64,000 nt of DNA from Phycicoccus sonneratiae. Its GTDB lineage: Bacteria > Actinomycetota > Actinomycetes > Actinomycetales > Dermatophilaceae. The stretch is taken from positions 309,521-373,520 of the forward strand of contig NZ_JAFDVD010000007.1 of the NCBI RefSeq assembly GCF_016887965.1. The letters are read 5' to 3'. Of this stretch, positions 15,785 through 24,413 are shown piece after piece. Below the pieces are notes generated by a model. It saw only the letters and a program-made list of their open reading frames with translations. It made no database searches and was not told the DNA's origin. Both the position numbers and the translations under genes were made by a program. The first letter of the stretch is position 1; the number at the start of each line of letters is the position of its first letter.

Positions 15785-16764
15785 CGTCCGACCCCGCCGA
15801 TCGGGTTCGTGAGGTTCTGGATGTAGGTGTCGAACCACGGCCCGGTGCCGAGGGTGTTGGCGAAGAGGCGGGTGAACGGGGCCATCGCCGCGATCGTCTT
15901 CTTGAGGTCGGCCTCGTGCTTCTGGAGGGTGGCCAGCACGCCCTGGAGGGAGGCCAGCGCGGGCTTGAGCTGCGTGCGGTTGTCGCGGACGAGGCCGGTG
16001 ACCTGCTGGGCGAGGGCGCTGGTGTTCGTGAAGAGGGTGTGGATCGCCTCGCGCCGGGTCTCGAGCTCGGCGACGAGCAGGTCGGCGTCCTTGATGAGCT
16101 TGTCGACGACCGCGTTCTGCTCGGCGACGGTGCCGGTGACCGCGTTCGCCGAGCGCAGCAGGTCGCGCAGCTTCTCGTCGCGGCTGGCGATCGTGGCCGA
16201 GAGCCGGCTCAGGCCGTCGAGGGCGGTCCGGACGTTGGCCGGGGTGTCCTTGAACTCGGTGGCGAGCACGTCGAGGGACTGCGCGAGCTGGTCGGTGTCG
16301 ATCCGCTCGGTCGTGCGGGTCAGGTCGCTGAAGGCGGTGATGACGTCGTAGGAGGAGACGGTGCGCGTGAGCGGGATCTGCGTGCCCTCCTTCATCTGCC
16401 CAGTGCCGCGGGGCTCGAGGGAGACGTACTTCTCGCCGAGGAGGGTCTTGATGCGCACCGACGCGGCGGTCGAGGGTCCGAACGCGACGTCGCCCGTGAC
16501 CCGGAAGTCGACGCGCACGTGCGACCCCTCGAGGTCGACCCCGGTGACGTCGCCGATCTTCACCCCGGCGATGCGCACGTCGTCGCCGTCGCGCAGGCCG
16601 CCGGCCTCGGTGAAGGCGGCGCTGTAGCGGTCGCCGCCGCCGATGACCGGCAGGCTGGCCGCGTTGAACGCGAGCACCATGAGCAGGGCGACGACGGCCA
16701 GCCCGACGACGCCGAGCCGGAGGGTGTTGCGGTCCCTCGGGGGACCCTGCCGACGCCACCTCAT
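15781..16764 (-). CDS. mceC: MCE-family lipid-transfer protein, MceC position
   Basis: A 327-residue Mce protein with an N-terminal transmembrane helix (about residues 16-36), MlaD motifs GLRDGDDVRIAGVKIGDVTG and RIKTLLGEKYVSLEP, and a helical region ending in GPWFDTYIQNLTNP, typical of Mce proteins at this position. Start ATG at 16764 overlaps mceB as ATGA. No long proline-rich tail, unlike MceE and MceF. Confidence 0.93.
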   Translation of the reverse strand: MRWRRQGPPRDRNTLRLGVVGLAVVALLMVLAFNAASLPVIGGGDRYSAAFTEAGGLRDGDDVRIAGVKIGDVTGVDLEGSHVRVDFRVTGDVAFGPSTAASVRIKTLLGEKYVSLEPRGTGQMKEGTQIPLTRTVSSYDVITAFSDLTRTTERIDTDQLAQSLDVLATEFKDTPANVRTALDGLSRLSATIASRDEKLRDLLRSANAVTGTVAEQNAVVDKLIKDADLLVAELETRREAIHTLFTNTSALAQQVTGLVRDNRTQLKPALASLQGVLATLQKHEADLKKTIAAMAPFTRLFANTLGTGPWFDTYIQNLTNPIGGVGR

Positions 16765-17792
16765 CCGTTGCACCTCGCGGCCGCCACGTTGTAGCCGAGG
16801 TCGCCCGGGGTCTTGCCCGTGGGCAGGAGCAGGTTCTTCACGTCGAACCGGCAGAGGTAGAAGTTGAACCACGAGCCGTAGGTGGCCGTGCGCGTGATCG
16901 TGGTGATCTTCGTCGGAGCCTGGCCGATGAAGCGCTCGAACTCCTTGGTGTTCTGGGGCTCGTCGAGGGTCGCGGCGAGGTCGCCGAGGTTGGCGATGTC
17001 GGCCTTGAGGTCCGGACGACCCGCGGCGAGCAGGTTCGCGGTGTCACCGGTGAGCCGGTTGATGTTGGTCAGCGAGTCGCCGATGGCCTTGCGGTCCTGC
17101 GAGAGCCCCGACACGAACCGCTGGAGCTGGGTGAGCAAGTCCGTGAAGGCGGTGTCGTTGGACTCGACCGTCGTGAGGACCGTTGTCAGGTTGTCGATGG
17201 TGCGCCCGATGACCTCGTCGCGGTCCGCGAGCGCGGTGGTCAGCGAGGCGGTCTGGCCGAGGAGGCTGTTGATGTCGCCGCCCTCGCCCTGGAGCACCGA
17301 GATGATCTGCGCGGACAGCTCGTTGACGTCCTGCGGCGAGAGCGCGGCGAAGAGCGGCTTGAAGCCGTTGAAGAGGACGGTGAGGTCGAGCGCGGGGTGG
17401 GTCTGCGCGACCGGGATGGTGCCGTCCTCGGGCAGCGGGGCGGCGTTGCCCGGCTCCTGGGTGAGGGCGACGTAGCGCTCGCCGACGAGGTTGCGGTACT
17501 TGATGGTCGCCGCCGTGCCGCGGGTCAGCGAGGTCGAGCGCAGGACGTCGAAGGTGACCTCGGCGTGCACCCGGTCGCGCGCGACGGCGATGTCCTTGAC
17601 GGTGCCGACCCGCACGCCCGCGATGCGCACGTCCTGGCCGGCCGACAGCCCGGTGACGTCCGTGAACACGGCCTTGTACGACGCCTTGTCGCCGGGCAGC
17701 ACGTTGGCGATGGTCGCCGCGAGGATCCCGGTGGCGAGCACCGTGACGACGACGAAGGCGATGAGCTTGACGAGGCTCGGCGTGGTCCTCAC
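16761..17792 (-). CDS. mceB: MCE-family lipid-transfer protein, MceB position
   Basis: A 343-residue Mce protein: N-terminal transmembrane helix (about residues 8-28), MlaD domain with GLSAGQDVRIAGVRVGTVKD and KYRNLVGERYVALTQEP, then helices ending in SWFNFYLCRFDVKNLLLPTG, a segment highly characteristic of MceB. Start is the GTG at 17792, overlapping the mceA stop by four bases (GTGA); the longer upstream frame shadows mceA. Confidence 0.93.
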   Translation of the reverse strand: MRTTPSLVKLIAFVVVTVLATGILAATIANVLPGDKASYKAVFTDVTGLSAGQDVRIAGVRVGTVKDIAVARDRVHAEVTFDVLRSTSLTRGTAATIKYRNLVGERYVALTQEPGNAAPLPEDGTIPVAQTHPALDLTVLFNGFKPLFAALSPQDVNELSAQIISVLQGEGGDINSLLGQTASLTTALADRDEVIGRTIDNLTTVLTTVESNDTAFTDLLTQLQRFVSGLSQDRKAIGDSLTNINRLTGDTANLLAAGRPDLKADIANLGDLAATLDEPQNTKEFERFIGQAPTKITTITRTATYGSWFNFYLCRFDVKNLLLPTGKTPGDLGYNVAAARCNG

Positions 17793-19087
17793 TGGTTCAC
17801 CACCTTGCCGCGCAGCATCGGGCCGGCGAGCAGCGTGGTGAGCGCCGAGGGCTCCCCGCCGCCCTCGGACGCGAGGGCGATGGCCACGACCTCCTGCTCC
17901 GCCTCGGTGCCGGCGAGCCCGGAGTCGACGTTGCCCACGGCGAGCCCGGTGGGGGCGAGCAGCGCCGAGGGCAGGGCGGAACGGGAGGCGCCACCGCTGC
18001 CGTCGGCGAAGGCCGCCGAACCGCGCGGGTTCGCCTGGCTGCCACCGGGGTTCGGCAGGCCGCGGCAGCTCGGCCCGCGGTCGTCGTTCCACGCGGGCTC
18101 CTGGCCCGGCCGGTACCCGTTGCGTTGCGGCGGCGTCTCGAGGGTGATGTGGAACTGGCCGTTCGCGAAGATGCCCTCGGCGCGCGGGATCCAGTTGACG
18201 AGCCCCTTGGCGAGGCAGGGGTAGACCGGCGCGTGCTTGGCGAGGACGGCGAGGGTCGGCCGCTGCACCCGGCCGACCTGGATGATCCGGTCGTCGTTCT
18301 TCTCGAGGAACTCCGCGGTCGTGTTCGCGAACCCCGCCGTGCCGGCGAGGAACCCGGCGAGCTGGTCCTTCTTCTCGACGATCGTCGCGTTCGTCGTCCG
18401 CAGGGCGTTCGCGGCCCGCAGCAGGTTCGGCGCGGCGTCGGCGTAGGTGCTCGCGAGGTCGGCGAGGCCGCTGATGTCGGCCTGGATGAGCGGCAGCTGC
18501 GGGTTCAGCTCGGTGAAGTACCGGTTGACGAGGACGAGGTTCTCGCCGAGCTTCGTGCCCCGGCCGTCGAGGGCGGTGGCGAGCGCGTTGAGCGTCGCGG
18601 CGAGCTTCTCGGGCTTGACGGTGCGCAGCAGCGGCAGCAGCTCGTCGAAGACCCGCTCGAGCTCGATGGCCACGCTCGTGCGGTCCTGCGGGATGACGTC
18701 GCCCTCGCGGATGGCCCGGCCGGTCGTGCCCTGCGGCGGCACGAGGTCGACGAACCGCTCGCCGAAGAGGGTCTTGGGCAGCAGCCGGGCGCTGACCTTC
18801 GCCGGGATGAGGTGGACCGACGCGGGGTCGAGCGCGAGGGTCAGGGTCGCGCCGTCGGGGGCCGAGGTGATGGTGCGGACCTCGCCGACGATGACGCCGC
18901 GGATCTTGACGTCGGCGGCCTCCTGCATCTGGCTGCCGATCCGGTCGGTGCGCAGCGCGACCGTGACGACATCGGTGAAGACCTTCTCGAAGGCCGCGAT
19001 CGACAGGGTGACGCCGAGCGCGACGACGAGGAGGAACGCGACGCCGTACGCCCGCTCCCGCAGCCCCCCGAGGAACCCACCGCTCAT
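17789..19087 (-). CDS. mceA: MCE-family lipid-transfer protein, MceA position
   Basis: A 432-residue Mce protein, first of the six. Transmembrane anchor at about residues 14-33, MlaD domain with ADVKIRGVIVGEVRTI and ARLLPKTLFGERFVDLVPP, then a helical region and a C-terminal section with paired cysteines (VYPCLAKGL and GPSCRGLPNPGG) that is usual for MceA. Start ATG at 19087 overlaps the yrbEB stop as ATGA. Confidence 0.94.
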   Translation of the reverse strand: MSGGFLGGLRERAYGVAFLLVVALGVTLSIAAFEKVFTDVVTVALRTDRIGSQMQEAADVKIRGVIVGEVRTITSAPDGATLTLALDPASVHLIPAKVSARLLPKTLFGERFVDLVPPQGTTGRAIREGDVIPQDRTSVAIELERVFDELLPLLRTVKPEKLAATLNALATALDGRGTKLGENLVLVNRYFTELNPQLPLIQADISGLADLASTYADAAPNLLRAANALRTTNATIVEKKDQLAGFLAGTAGFANTTAEFLEKNDDRIIQVGRVQRPTLAVLAKHAPVYPCLAKGLVNWIPRAEGIFANGQFHITLETPPQRNGYRPGQEPAWNDDRGPSCRGLPNPGGSQANPRGSAAFADGSGGASRSALPSALLAPTGLAVGNVDSGLAGTEAEQEVVAIALASEGGGEPSALTTLLAGPMLRGKVVNQ

Positions 19088-19911
19088 CCGGCGATCCTCA
19101 CCGTGGTCGTCGCGCCCCAGATCGCGAGGCTGAGGAAGAAGTCGACGACGTTGACCGCGACGATCGAGGTCCGTACGGCCCGCCCGACGGCCACGCCGAC
19201 ACCGGCCGGGCCGCCGCTCGCGGTGTAGCCGTAGTAGCAGTGGATGCCGATGATGACGACGGCGAAGATCAGGACCTTCGCGAACGACCAGAGGATGTCG
19301 CCCGGTGGCAGGAACAGGTGGAAGTAGTGGTCGTAGGTCCCCTTGGACTGCCCGAAGTAGTCGGTGACGATGAAGCGCGTCGCCGCATACGACGAGAGCA
19401 GGCCGAGGACGTACAGCGGGATGACGGCGACGAAGCCGGCGATCATCCGGGTCGTCACGAGGAACGGCAGGCTCGGGATGCCCATGACCTCGAGGGCGTC
19501 GACCTCCTCGCTGATCCGCATCGCCCCGAGCTGGGCGGTGAAGCCGCATCCTACGGTCGCCGCCAGGGCCAGGCCGGCGACGAGCGGGGCGATCTCGCGG
19601 GTGTTGAGGTAGGCCGAGACGAACCCGGCGAACGCCCCGGTACCCAGCTGGTCGAGCGAGCTGTAGCCCTGCAGCCCCACCTGCGAGCCGGTGAAGAAGG
19701 CGAGGAAGGTGAGCACCCCGACCGTGCCGCCGATGACGCTCAGCGCACCGGTGCCGAGCGAGACCTCGGCGAGCAGCCGGACGACCTCCTTGCGGTACCG
19801 GGTGACGGTGCGGGGCACCCAGCGGACGGACGCGACGTAGAAGCGCATCTGCCCGCTCAGCTCGTCGAGGAGCCGGAGCGGGGCGCGCGAGGCGGAGGAG
19901 AGCTTCGACAT
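19084..19911 (-). CDS. yrbEB: MlaE/YrbE-family ABC permease B
   Basis: A 275-residue integral membrane permease of the MlaE family, one of two that pair with the Mkl ATPase and carry the Mce needle. It shows five to six hydrophobic segments and the family motif TAQLGAMRISEEVDALEVMG, the coupling region that contacts the ATPase. Start ATG at 19911, five bases after the yrbEA stop. Confidence 0.94.
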   Translation of the reverse strand: MSKLSSASRAPLRLLDELSGQMRFYVASVRWVPRTVTRYRKEVVRLLAEVSLGTGALSVIGGTVGVLTFLAFFTGSQVGLQGYSSLDQLGTGAFAGFVSAYLNTREIAPLVAGLALAATVGCGFTAQLGAMRISEEVDALEVMGIPSLPFLVTTRMIAGFVAVIPLYVLGLLSSYAATRFIVTDYFGQSKGTYDHYFHLFLPPGDILWSFAKVLIFAVVIIGIHCYYGYTASGGPAGVGVAVGRAVRTSIVAVNVVDFFLSLAIWGATTTVRIAG

Positions 19912-19916
19912 CGGCG

Positions 19917-20684
19917 TCAGATCTTCTGCGGCACGACTTGGAAGTACACGGCCGAGATGACGAAGTTGACGACGAACAGGAACATGAAGGTGATGACGAC
20001 GGCCTGGTTGACGGCGTCGCCGACGCCCTTCGGGCCGCCGCCGGCCGTCAGCCCCTTGTAGGAGGCGACGAGCGCCGCGATGGCCCCGAAGAGCAGGGCC
20101 TTGATCTCGGAGGTGACGAGGTCGGCGATCTGGGCCAGGGCGGTGAACGACGCGAGGTAGGCGCCGGGGGTGCCGCCCTGCACCATGACGTTGAAGACGT
20201 AGCCGCCGGCGACGCCGACGACCGAGACGAGCCCGTTGAGCAGCGCCGCGACGAGCATCGTCGCGAGGACGCGCGGCACGACGAGCCGCTGGATCGGGGA
20301 GATGCCGAGCACCTCCATCGCGTCGATCTCCTCGCGGATCTTGCGCGAGCCGAGGTCGGCGCAGATGGCCGAGCCGCCGGCGCCCGCGACGAGCAGCGCG
20401 GTGACGAGCGGCGAGGCCTCGCGGACGACGGCGAGCACGGACGCGGCGCCCGTGAAGGACTGGGCGCCGAGCTGGCGGGTCAGGGTGCCGAGCTGGAGGG
20501 CGATGACCGCGCCGAAGGGGATGGACACGAGCGCGGTCGGCACGATGGTCACCGACGCGACGAACCACGCCTGCTGGATGAACTCCTTGAGCTGGAAGGG
20601 CCGCTTCGGGACCGCCTTCGCGACGTCGACGACGAGCCCGAAGAAGGAGCCGGCCTGCTTGAGGCCGTTGGTGACGACGGTCAT
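19917..20684 (-). CDS. yrbEA: MlaE/YrbE-family ABC permease A
   Basis: A 255-residue MlaE-family permease, partner of the following yrbEB product. The conserved coupling motif is ICADLGSRKIREEIDAMEVL, followed by SPIQRLVVPRVLA; hydrophobic helices cover most of the rest. Start ATG at 20684 overlaps the stop of the ATPase gene by four bases (ATGA). Inner-membrane component of a putative lipid importer. Confidence 0.94.
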   Translation of the reverse strand: MTVVTNGLKQAGSFFGLVVDVAKAVPKRPFQLKEFIQQAWFVASVTIVPTALVSIPFGAVIALQLGTLTRQLGAQSFTGAASVLAVVREASPLVTALLVAGAGGSAICADLGSRKIREEIDAMEVLGISPIQRLVVPRVLATMLVAALLNGLVSVVGVAGGYVFNVMVQGGTPGAYLASFTALAQIADLVTSEIKALLFGAIAALVASYKGLTAGGGPKGVGDAVNQAVVITFMFLFVVNFVISAVYFQVVPQKI

Positions 20685-21652
20685 GCGTCGGCTCCCTGGT
20701 CGACGCCGACGATGCCGGCCGTCGTCGAGGCGAAGCTGCCCGGGGGCGGGGTGACGCCGTTGCTGCGGCACCACTCCCCCGCCTCGCGCTCGGCCCGCCG
20801 CGGCGTGCCGTCGCTCGTCGGCAGCTGGAGCGGGATGGGCGGCAGCGGCGGCAGCTCCTGGCCGGACTCGGCGGCGAGCTCGTCGGCGTCCTTCTCCTCG
20901 GACATCCCGATCGGGCCGATGGTCTGGGCGTTGAGGAACTGGCGGACGACGGGCTCCTCGGAGGACAGGAGCATCTCGCGCGGGCCGAACATCGCGAGGT
21001 GGCGGTGGTAGAGCAGGCCGATGTTGTCGGGGACCGTGCGCGCGGTGTTGATGTCGTGCGTGACGATGAGGAAGGTCGCGTCGATCTGGGCGTTGAGGTC
21101 GACGAAGAGCTGGTTGATGTAGCTCGTGCGGACCGGGTCGAGCCCGGAGTCGGGCTCGTCGATGAGGAGGATCTGCGGGTCGAGGACGAGGGCGCGGGCC
21201 AGGCCGGCGCGCTTGCGCATCCCGCCGGAGATCTCGCCGGGCAGCTTGCCCTCGGCGCCGGCGAGACCGACGAGCTCCATCTTCTCGCGAACGATGTCGC
21301 CGATCTCCTTCTCGCCCTTGCGCGTGTGCTCGCGCAGCGGGAAGGCGACGTTGTCGAACAGGCTCATCGAGCCGAACAGCGCCCCGTCCTGGAAGAGCAC
21401 CCCGAAGAGCTTGCGGACCTCGTAGAGGTCGTCACCCCGCAGCTGCACGAGGTCCTGGCCCTCGATGACGATCGACCCGCGCTCGGGGCGGATGAGGCCG
21501 ACGAGGGTCTTGAGGAAGACCGACTTGCCCGTGCCCGACGGGCCGAGGAGCACCGAGATCTCCCCCGCGGGGAGGGTGAGGGTGACGTCGTCCCAGATGA
21601 GCTGGCTGCCGAAGCGCTTGGTCAGCCCGCTCACCGCGATCTCGACACCCAT
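20681..21652 (-). CDS. mkl: Mce transporter ATPase (Mkl/MlaF-like)
   Basis: A 323-residue ABC ATPase that energises the Mce lipid transporter. Walker A is GPSGTGKS, the signature is EISGGMRKRAGLARAL (the SGGM variant is typical of MlaF/Mkl), Walker B is ILLIDEPDSGLDP, and the switch histidine is in IVTHD. A C-terminal extension of about 70 residues (Pro-rich, after about residue 250) resembles actinobacterial Mkl rather than proteobacterial MlaF. It is the first gene of the mce operon, which fits with Mkl serving the adjacent YrbE and Mce proteins. Confidence 0.95.
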   Translation of the reverse strand: MGVEIAVSGLTKRFGSQLIWDDVTLTLPAGEISVLLGPSGTGKSVFLKTLVGLIRPERGSIVIEGQDLVQLRGDDLYEVRKLFGVLFQDGALFGSMSLFDNVAFPLREHTRKGEKEIGDIVREKMELVGLAGAEGKLPGEISGGMRKRAGLARALVLDPQILLIDEPDSGLDPVRTSYINQLFVDLNAQIDATFLIVTHDINTARTVPDNIGLLYHRHLAMFGPREMLLSSEEPVVRQFLNAQTIGPIGMSEEKDADELAAESGQELPPLPPIPLQLPTSDGTPRRAEREAGEWCRSNGVTPPPGSFASTTAGIVGVDQGADA

Positions 21653-21693
21653 GTCGCCCTTCCCAGCCGTTCGTCCTGCCCGTGCGCGGCCCG

Positions 21694-21704
21694 GAAGTTA
21701 CTTC
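21694..21704. promoter_or_regulatory. Dyad upstream of the mce operon
   Basis: An 11-base dyad GAAGTTACTTC (GAAGT-T-ACTTC) lies 42 bases upstream of the mkl start codon, a position suited to an operator or promoter-overlapping site for the mce operon. The 21653-21872 interval otherwise holds no gene; the short frames there are not convincing. Confidence 0.3.
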
Positions 21705-21872
21705 TCGGTAGCGGGCCGCGGACCATCAGACCATGTCGACCGCGGCGACGGTGCTTTGGTGACCTATGGCTTTTCTCAGGTGCCCCGCCCCCCGCCCGCG
21801 GTGGGGACAGGCTGCCACGGAAGGACGTTCGGCGCGGCCGGTCGCGCGGATTGGTGGCCGGGGCGGGACGAC

Positions 21873-21906
21873 AGCGGGGCCCGACCGCGAACGGTCGGGC
21901 CCCGCT
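21873..21906 (-). terminator. rplJL terminator
   Basis: A 15-bp perfect stem (AGCGGGGCCCGACCG / CGGTCGGGCCCCGCT) with a CGAA tetraloop, 32 bases after the rplL stop. It separates rplJ-rplL from the mce operon. Confidence 0.9.
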
Positions 21907-21938
21907 GGGCGTGGCGTCATCCCCTCACGGGGACGAGG

Positions 21939-22331
21939 TCACTTGAGGGTGACGGTGGCGCCGGCGCCCTCGAGCTGCTCCTTGGCCTTTTCGGCCGCGG
22001 CCTTGTCGACCTTCTCGAGGACGGGCTTCGGGGCGCCGTCGACGAGGTCCTTGGCCTCCTTGAGGCCGAGGGAGGTCAGCGCGCGGACCTCCTTGATGAC
22101 GGCGATCTTCTTGTCACCGGCGGCCTCGAGGACGACGTCGAACTCGTCCTGCTCGGCGGCCTCGGCGGCGTCGCCGCCACCGGCGGCCGGGGCGGCGGCA
22201 CCGGCGACCGCGACGGGCGCGGCGGCGGTGACGTTGAAGGTGTCCTCGAACTGCTTGACGAACTCGGAGAGCTCGATGAGGGTCATCTCCTTGAAGGCGT
22301 CAAGGAGCTCGTCGGTGCTGAGCTTGGCCAT
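21939..22331 (-). CDS. rplL: 50S ribosomal protein L7/L12
   Basis: The 130-residue stalk protein L7/L12. The N-terminal dimerisation region ([20 protein letters not shown]) is followed by an Ala/Gly hinge (about residues 36-55) and the factor-binding C-terminal domain, with [20 protein letters not shown]. Multiple copies bind L10 and recruit translation GTPases. Start ATG at 22331 with an AAAGGA site; the long upstream frame overlapping rplJ is spurious. Second gene after rplJ, ending at a strong terminator. Confidence 0.97.
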   Translation of the reverse strand: MAKLSTDELLDAFKEMTLIELSEFVKQFEDTFNVTAAAPVAVAGAAAPAAGGGDAAEAAEQDEFDVVLEAAGDKKIAVIKEVRALTSLGLKEAKDLVDGAPKPVLEKVDKAAAEKAKEQLEGAGATVTLK

Positions 22332-22396
22332 GATGGCGTCCTTTCGATTCAGCGTGGTGCCGTGAGTGGCGTTTCGGTGGTGAGCGGACCCGGGGG

Positions 22397-23023
22397 TCAG
22401 CTCTCGTCGCCACCCTCGGCGACGTCGGTGGCCTCGGCGGCAGCCTCGGCGGGGGTCTCGTCCGCAGCGGCCTCGGCCGGGGCGTCGGCGGCGGCAGCCA
22501 CCGGACCCTCGGTCTCGACCTTGGCCCGCAGCGCGTCGACCGTGCGAGCGGCCTTGCTGAGCGGGGCGGCGAAGAGGTAGACGGCCTGGCTGAGCGAGGC
22601 GTTCATGGCGCCGGCCAGCTTGGCGAGGAGCACCTCGCGGGACTCGAGGTCCGCGAGCTTGGTGATCTCCGCGGCGGAGAGGGCCTTGCCCTCGAGCACG
22701 CCGCCCTTGATCACCAGGAGGGGGTTGGCCTTGGCGAAGTCGCGCAGACCCTTGGCCGCCTCCACGGGGTCGCCCTCGACGAAGGCGATCGCGGACGGGC
22801 CGACGAGCTGACCGTCGAACGCGGTCACCCCGGCGTCCGTGGCGGCGAGCTGGGTCAGCGTGTTCTTGACCACGGCGTAGGTCGCGTTGCCACGCAGGGA
22901 GTTGCGCAGCTCGGTGATCTGCGCCACCGAGAGTCCCCGGTACTCCGTGAGGACGGCGGCGTTGGAGCTCTTGAACTTCTCCGAGAGCTCGGCGATGGCC
23001 GCAGCCTTGTCGGCACGTGACAT
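22397..23023 (-). CDS. rplJ: 50S ribosomal protein L10
   Basis: The 208-residue L10 protein, which anchors L7/L12 dimers to 23S rRNA. The start is the ATG at 23023, preceded by a near-perfect AAAGGAGG; sequence matches the family from [20 protein letters not shown] and [15 protein letters not shown]. It is about 30 residues longer than typical L10 because of an Ala/Glu/Asp-rich tail (after about residue 178), which is common in actinobacteria. It is preceded by an L10 leader RNA, so autoregulation by L10(L12) is expected. Confidence 0.96.
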   Translation of the reverse strand: MSRADKAAAIAELSEKFKSSNAAVLTEYRGLSVAQITELRNSLRGNATYAVVKNTLTQLAATDAGVTAFDGQLVGPSAIAFVEGDPVEAAKGLRDFAKANPLLVIKGGVLEGKALSAAEITKLADLESREVLLAKLAGAMNASLSQAVYLFAAPLSKAARTVDALRAKVETEGPVAAAADAPAEAAADETPAEAAAEATDVAEGGDES

Positions 23024-23079
23024 TCGGGCCTCCTTTCCGTCGGGTCGGACCACACGGTGAGGGGCCCGGGAACGAGAGA

Positions 23080-23222
23080 GAGCCCCGGCGCAGGGCACGG
23101 GGCTCGGGAGGCGCGGCGGCGTGGTGCCACCGGTGGTCCGGTACGTCGTGGCCTGCGCTGGCGGCCCGCTGTCGGCGGGACCTTCGGTCTCGTGCGGGTG
23201 CACGGGACAACCGGCGGTCTTC
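23080..23222 (-). ncRNA. Ribosomal L10 leader RNA
   Basis: The rplJ 5' leader on the minus strand contains AGACCGCCGG (23220-23211), GACCGAAGGTCCCGCCGACA, AGCGGGCCGCC and GCGCAGG in order, which is the pattern of the actinobacterial L10 leader that binds the L10(L12) complex. A further hairpin, GAGCCCCG/CGGGGCTC at 23080-23105, lies between it and the ribosome binding site and could act in attenuation or sequestration. Boundaries are approximate. Confidence 0.8.
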
Positions 23223-23233
23223 GGTCGTGGACC

Positions 23234-23263
23234 AGCGTACGGGACGGCGCGGCCACCGCCCAA
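23234..23263 (-). promoter_or_regulatory. Candidate rplJ promoter
   Basis: TTGGGC (23263-23258) and TACGCT (23239-23234) on the minus strand are separated by 18 bases and lie just upstream of the L10 leader. The match is moderate, but the position is right for the rplJL transcript. Confidence 0.4.
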
Positions 23264-23272
23264 ATCGCCGGC

Positions 23273-23368
23273 GGGGGGGGGGGGGGGGGCGGGGGGGGGC
23301 GGCGGGGGGGGGGGGGGGGGGCCCCCCCCCCCCCGGGGGGGGGGCCCCGGGGGGGCCCCGGGGGCCCC
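23273..23368. repeat. Extreme G/C homopolymer tract
   Basis: A 96-base stretch made only of G and C: G runs of 17, 9 and 18 separated by single C or GGC, then C13, G10, C4, G7, C4, G5, C4. The C and G runs can pair with each other. It lies between the rplJ promoter region and the 3' end of the lipoprotein gene. It may be a real low-complexity terminator-like element or a sequencing/consensus artefact; the run lengths should not be trusted. Confidence 0.85.
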
Positions 23369-23395
23369 GCGGCGGGTGCTGCTGGGTGCGAGCGG

Positions 23396-24214
23396 TCAGC
23401 TCGTCGGCATCTGGAAGGTGCCGACCTCGGAGGCCGCGGGGGCCTTGACCTCGACCGGCTCACCCCACTTGGAGTAGGTGATCGTCATCTTCTCGCCGCC
23501 CATGTCCATGGCGACGGTGACGGGCAGGCCCTCGGCGTCGACGGACATGTCGTAGGTGACGCCGTCCGGGACCTTCTTGAGCGCCTCCTCGGTGAGGCCC
23601 GGCAGGCCCGCGGCCTGCTTCTTGACCATCGCGGCCAGCTGCTCCTTGCTGAGCTTGACCTGGTAGGTCGTCACGCCGTCGGCGACCTTGGTGACGGTGG
23701 CCGTGGCGCCCTCGACGCCCTTGAGCTGCTCGGCCGGGTTGGCGACCGTGCTCTCCATCTGGTCGAGCATCGGGCCCATCATCTTCGACATCATGTCGTC
23801 GCCCTGCGGGTCGATCTTGATCCACTTCTTGCCGCCGGTCATCTCGGCGAAGGAGTCGCCGCCCATGTACATGACCTTGTCGAGGTAGACCATCTGGAAG
23901 GTGTCGCCGGACTCCGAGACCGTCATCGCCATCTTCGGCGAGTCACCGCTGTAGTCGGCGTCGGCCTCGATGGTGCCCGAGGTCGCGGCCTGCATCGTCA
24001 TGTGGGCGGTGCCCTTCTCCTTGACGGCGGCCGAGCTCTTCGTCGCCAGCTCGGCGAGGTCGACGGTGTCGCCGACCTTGGCGGAGGCCGCCGCGGGCGC
24101 CTCGCTGGTGGCGGCGGCCTTGCTGCCGCCGGCGGTGTCGTTGGTGGCGGAGCCGCAGGCTCCGAGGACGAGCGCCCCGGACAGGGCGAGGGCGGACAGG
24201 ATCGAGCGCTTCAT
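23396..24214 (-). CDS. Secreted lipoprotein, LppX/LprAFG-like
   Basis: A 272-residue lipoprotein. The signal peptide ends in a lipobox (LVLGAC, cysteine at about residue 20), so the mature protein is tethered to the outer face of the membrane. After a low-complexity Ala/Ser/Thr linker, the body alternates beta strands with [24 protein letters not shown] and WIKIDPQG segments, resembling the LppX/LprG/LprF fold that carries lipids in mycobacteria. The family call is by pattern only. It sits alone between rplA and rplJ, with terminator-like structures on both sides. Confidence 0.75.
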   Translation of the reverse strand: MKRSILSALALSGALVLGACGSATNDTAGGSKAAATSEAPAAASAKVGDTVDLAELATKSSAAVKEKGTAHMTMQAATSGTIEADADYSGDSPKMAMTVSESGDTFQMVYLDKVMYMGGDSFAEMTGGKKWIKIDPQGDDMMSKMMGPMLDQMESTVANPAEQLKGVEGATATVTKVADGVTTYQVKLSKEQLAAMVKKQAAGLPGLTEEALKKVPDGVTYDMSVDAEGLPVTVAMDMGGEKMTITYSKWGEPVEVKAPAASEVGTFQMPTS

Positions 24215-24362
24215 GCGGAACTTCCCCCGTGAGGTCGTCGTGGAGCGGTGGTCGTCTGCGACCCCCGCGTGTGGCCAGCGTACGTGTCGGACGGGGGCCG
24301 GCGTGCGCGGGTTCCCCAGCTCGTGACGAAGTCGTCACCGACGCCCCGGCCCGGGCACGACG

Positions 24363-24394
24363 GAGCCCGCCGCCCCGGAAGGGGCGGCGGGCTC
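24363..24394 (-). terminator. rplKA terminator
   Basis: A 14-bp perfect stem (GAGCCCGCCGCCCC / GGGGCGGCGGGCTC) with a GGAA tetraloop, 19 bases after the rplA stop codon, ending the nusG-rplK-rplA transcription unit before the lipoprotein gene. Confidence 0.9.
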
Positions 24395-24413
24395 GGTCGA
24401 GGGGCGGTGGGGC

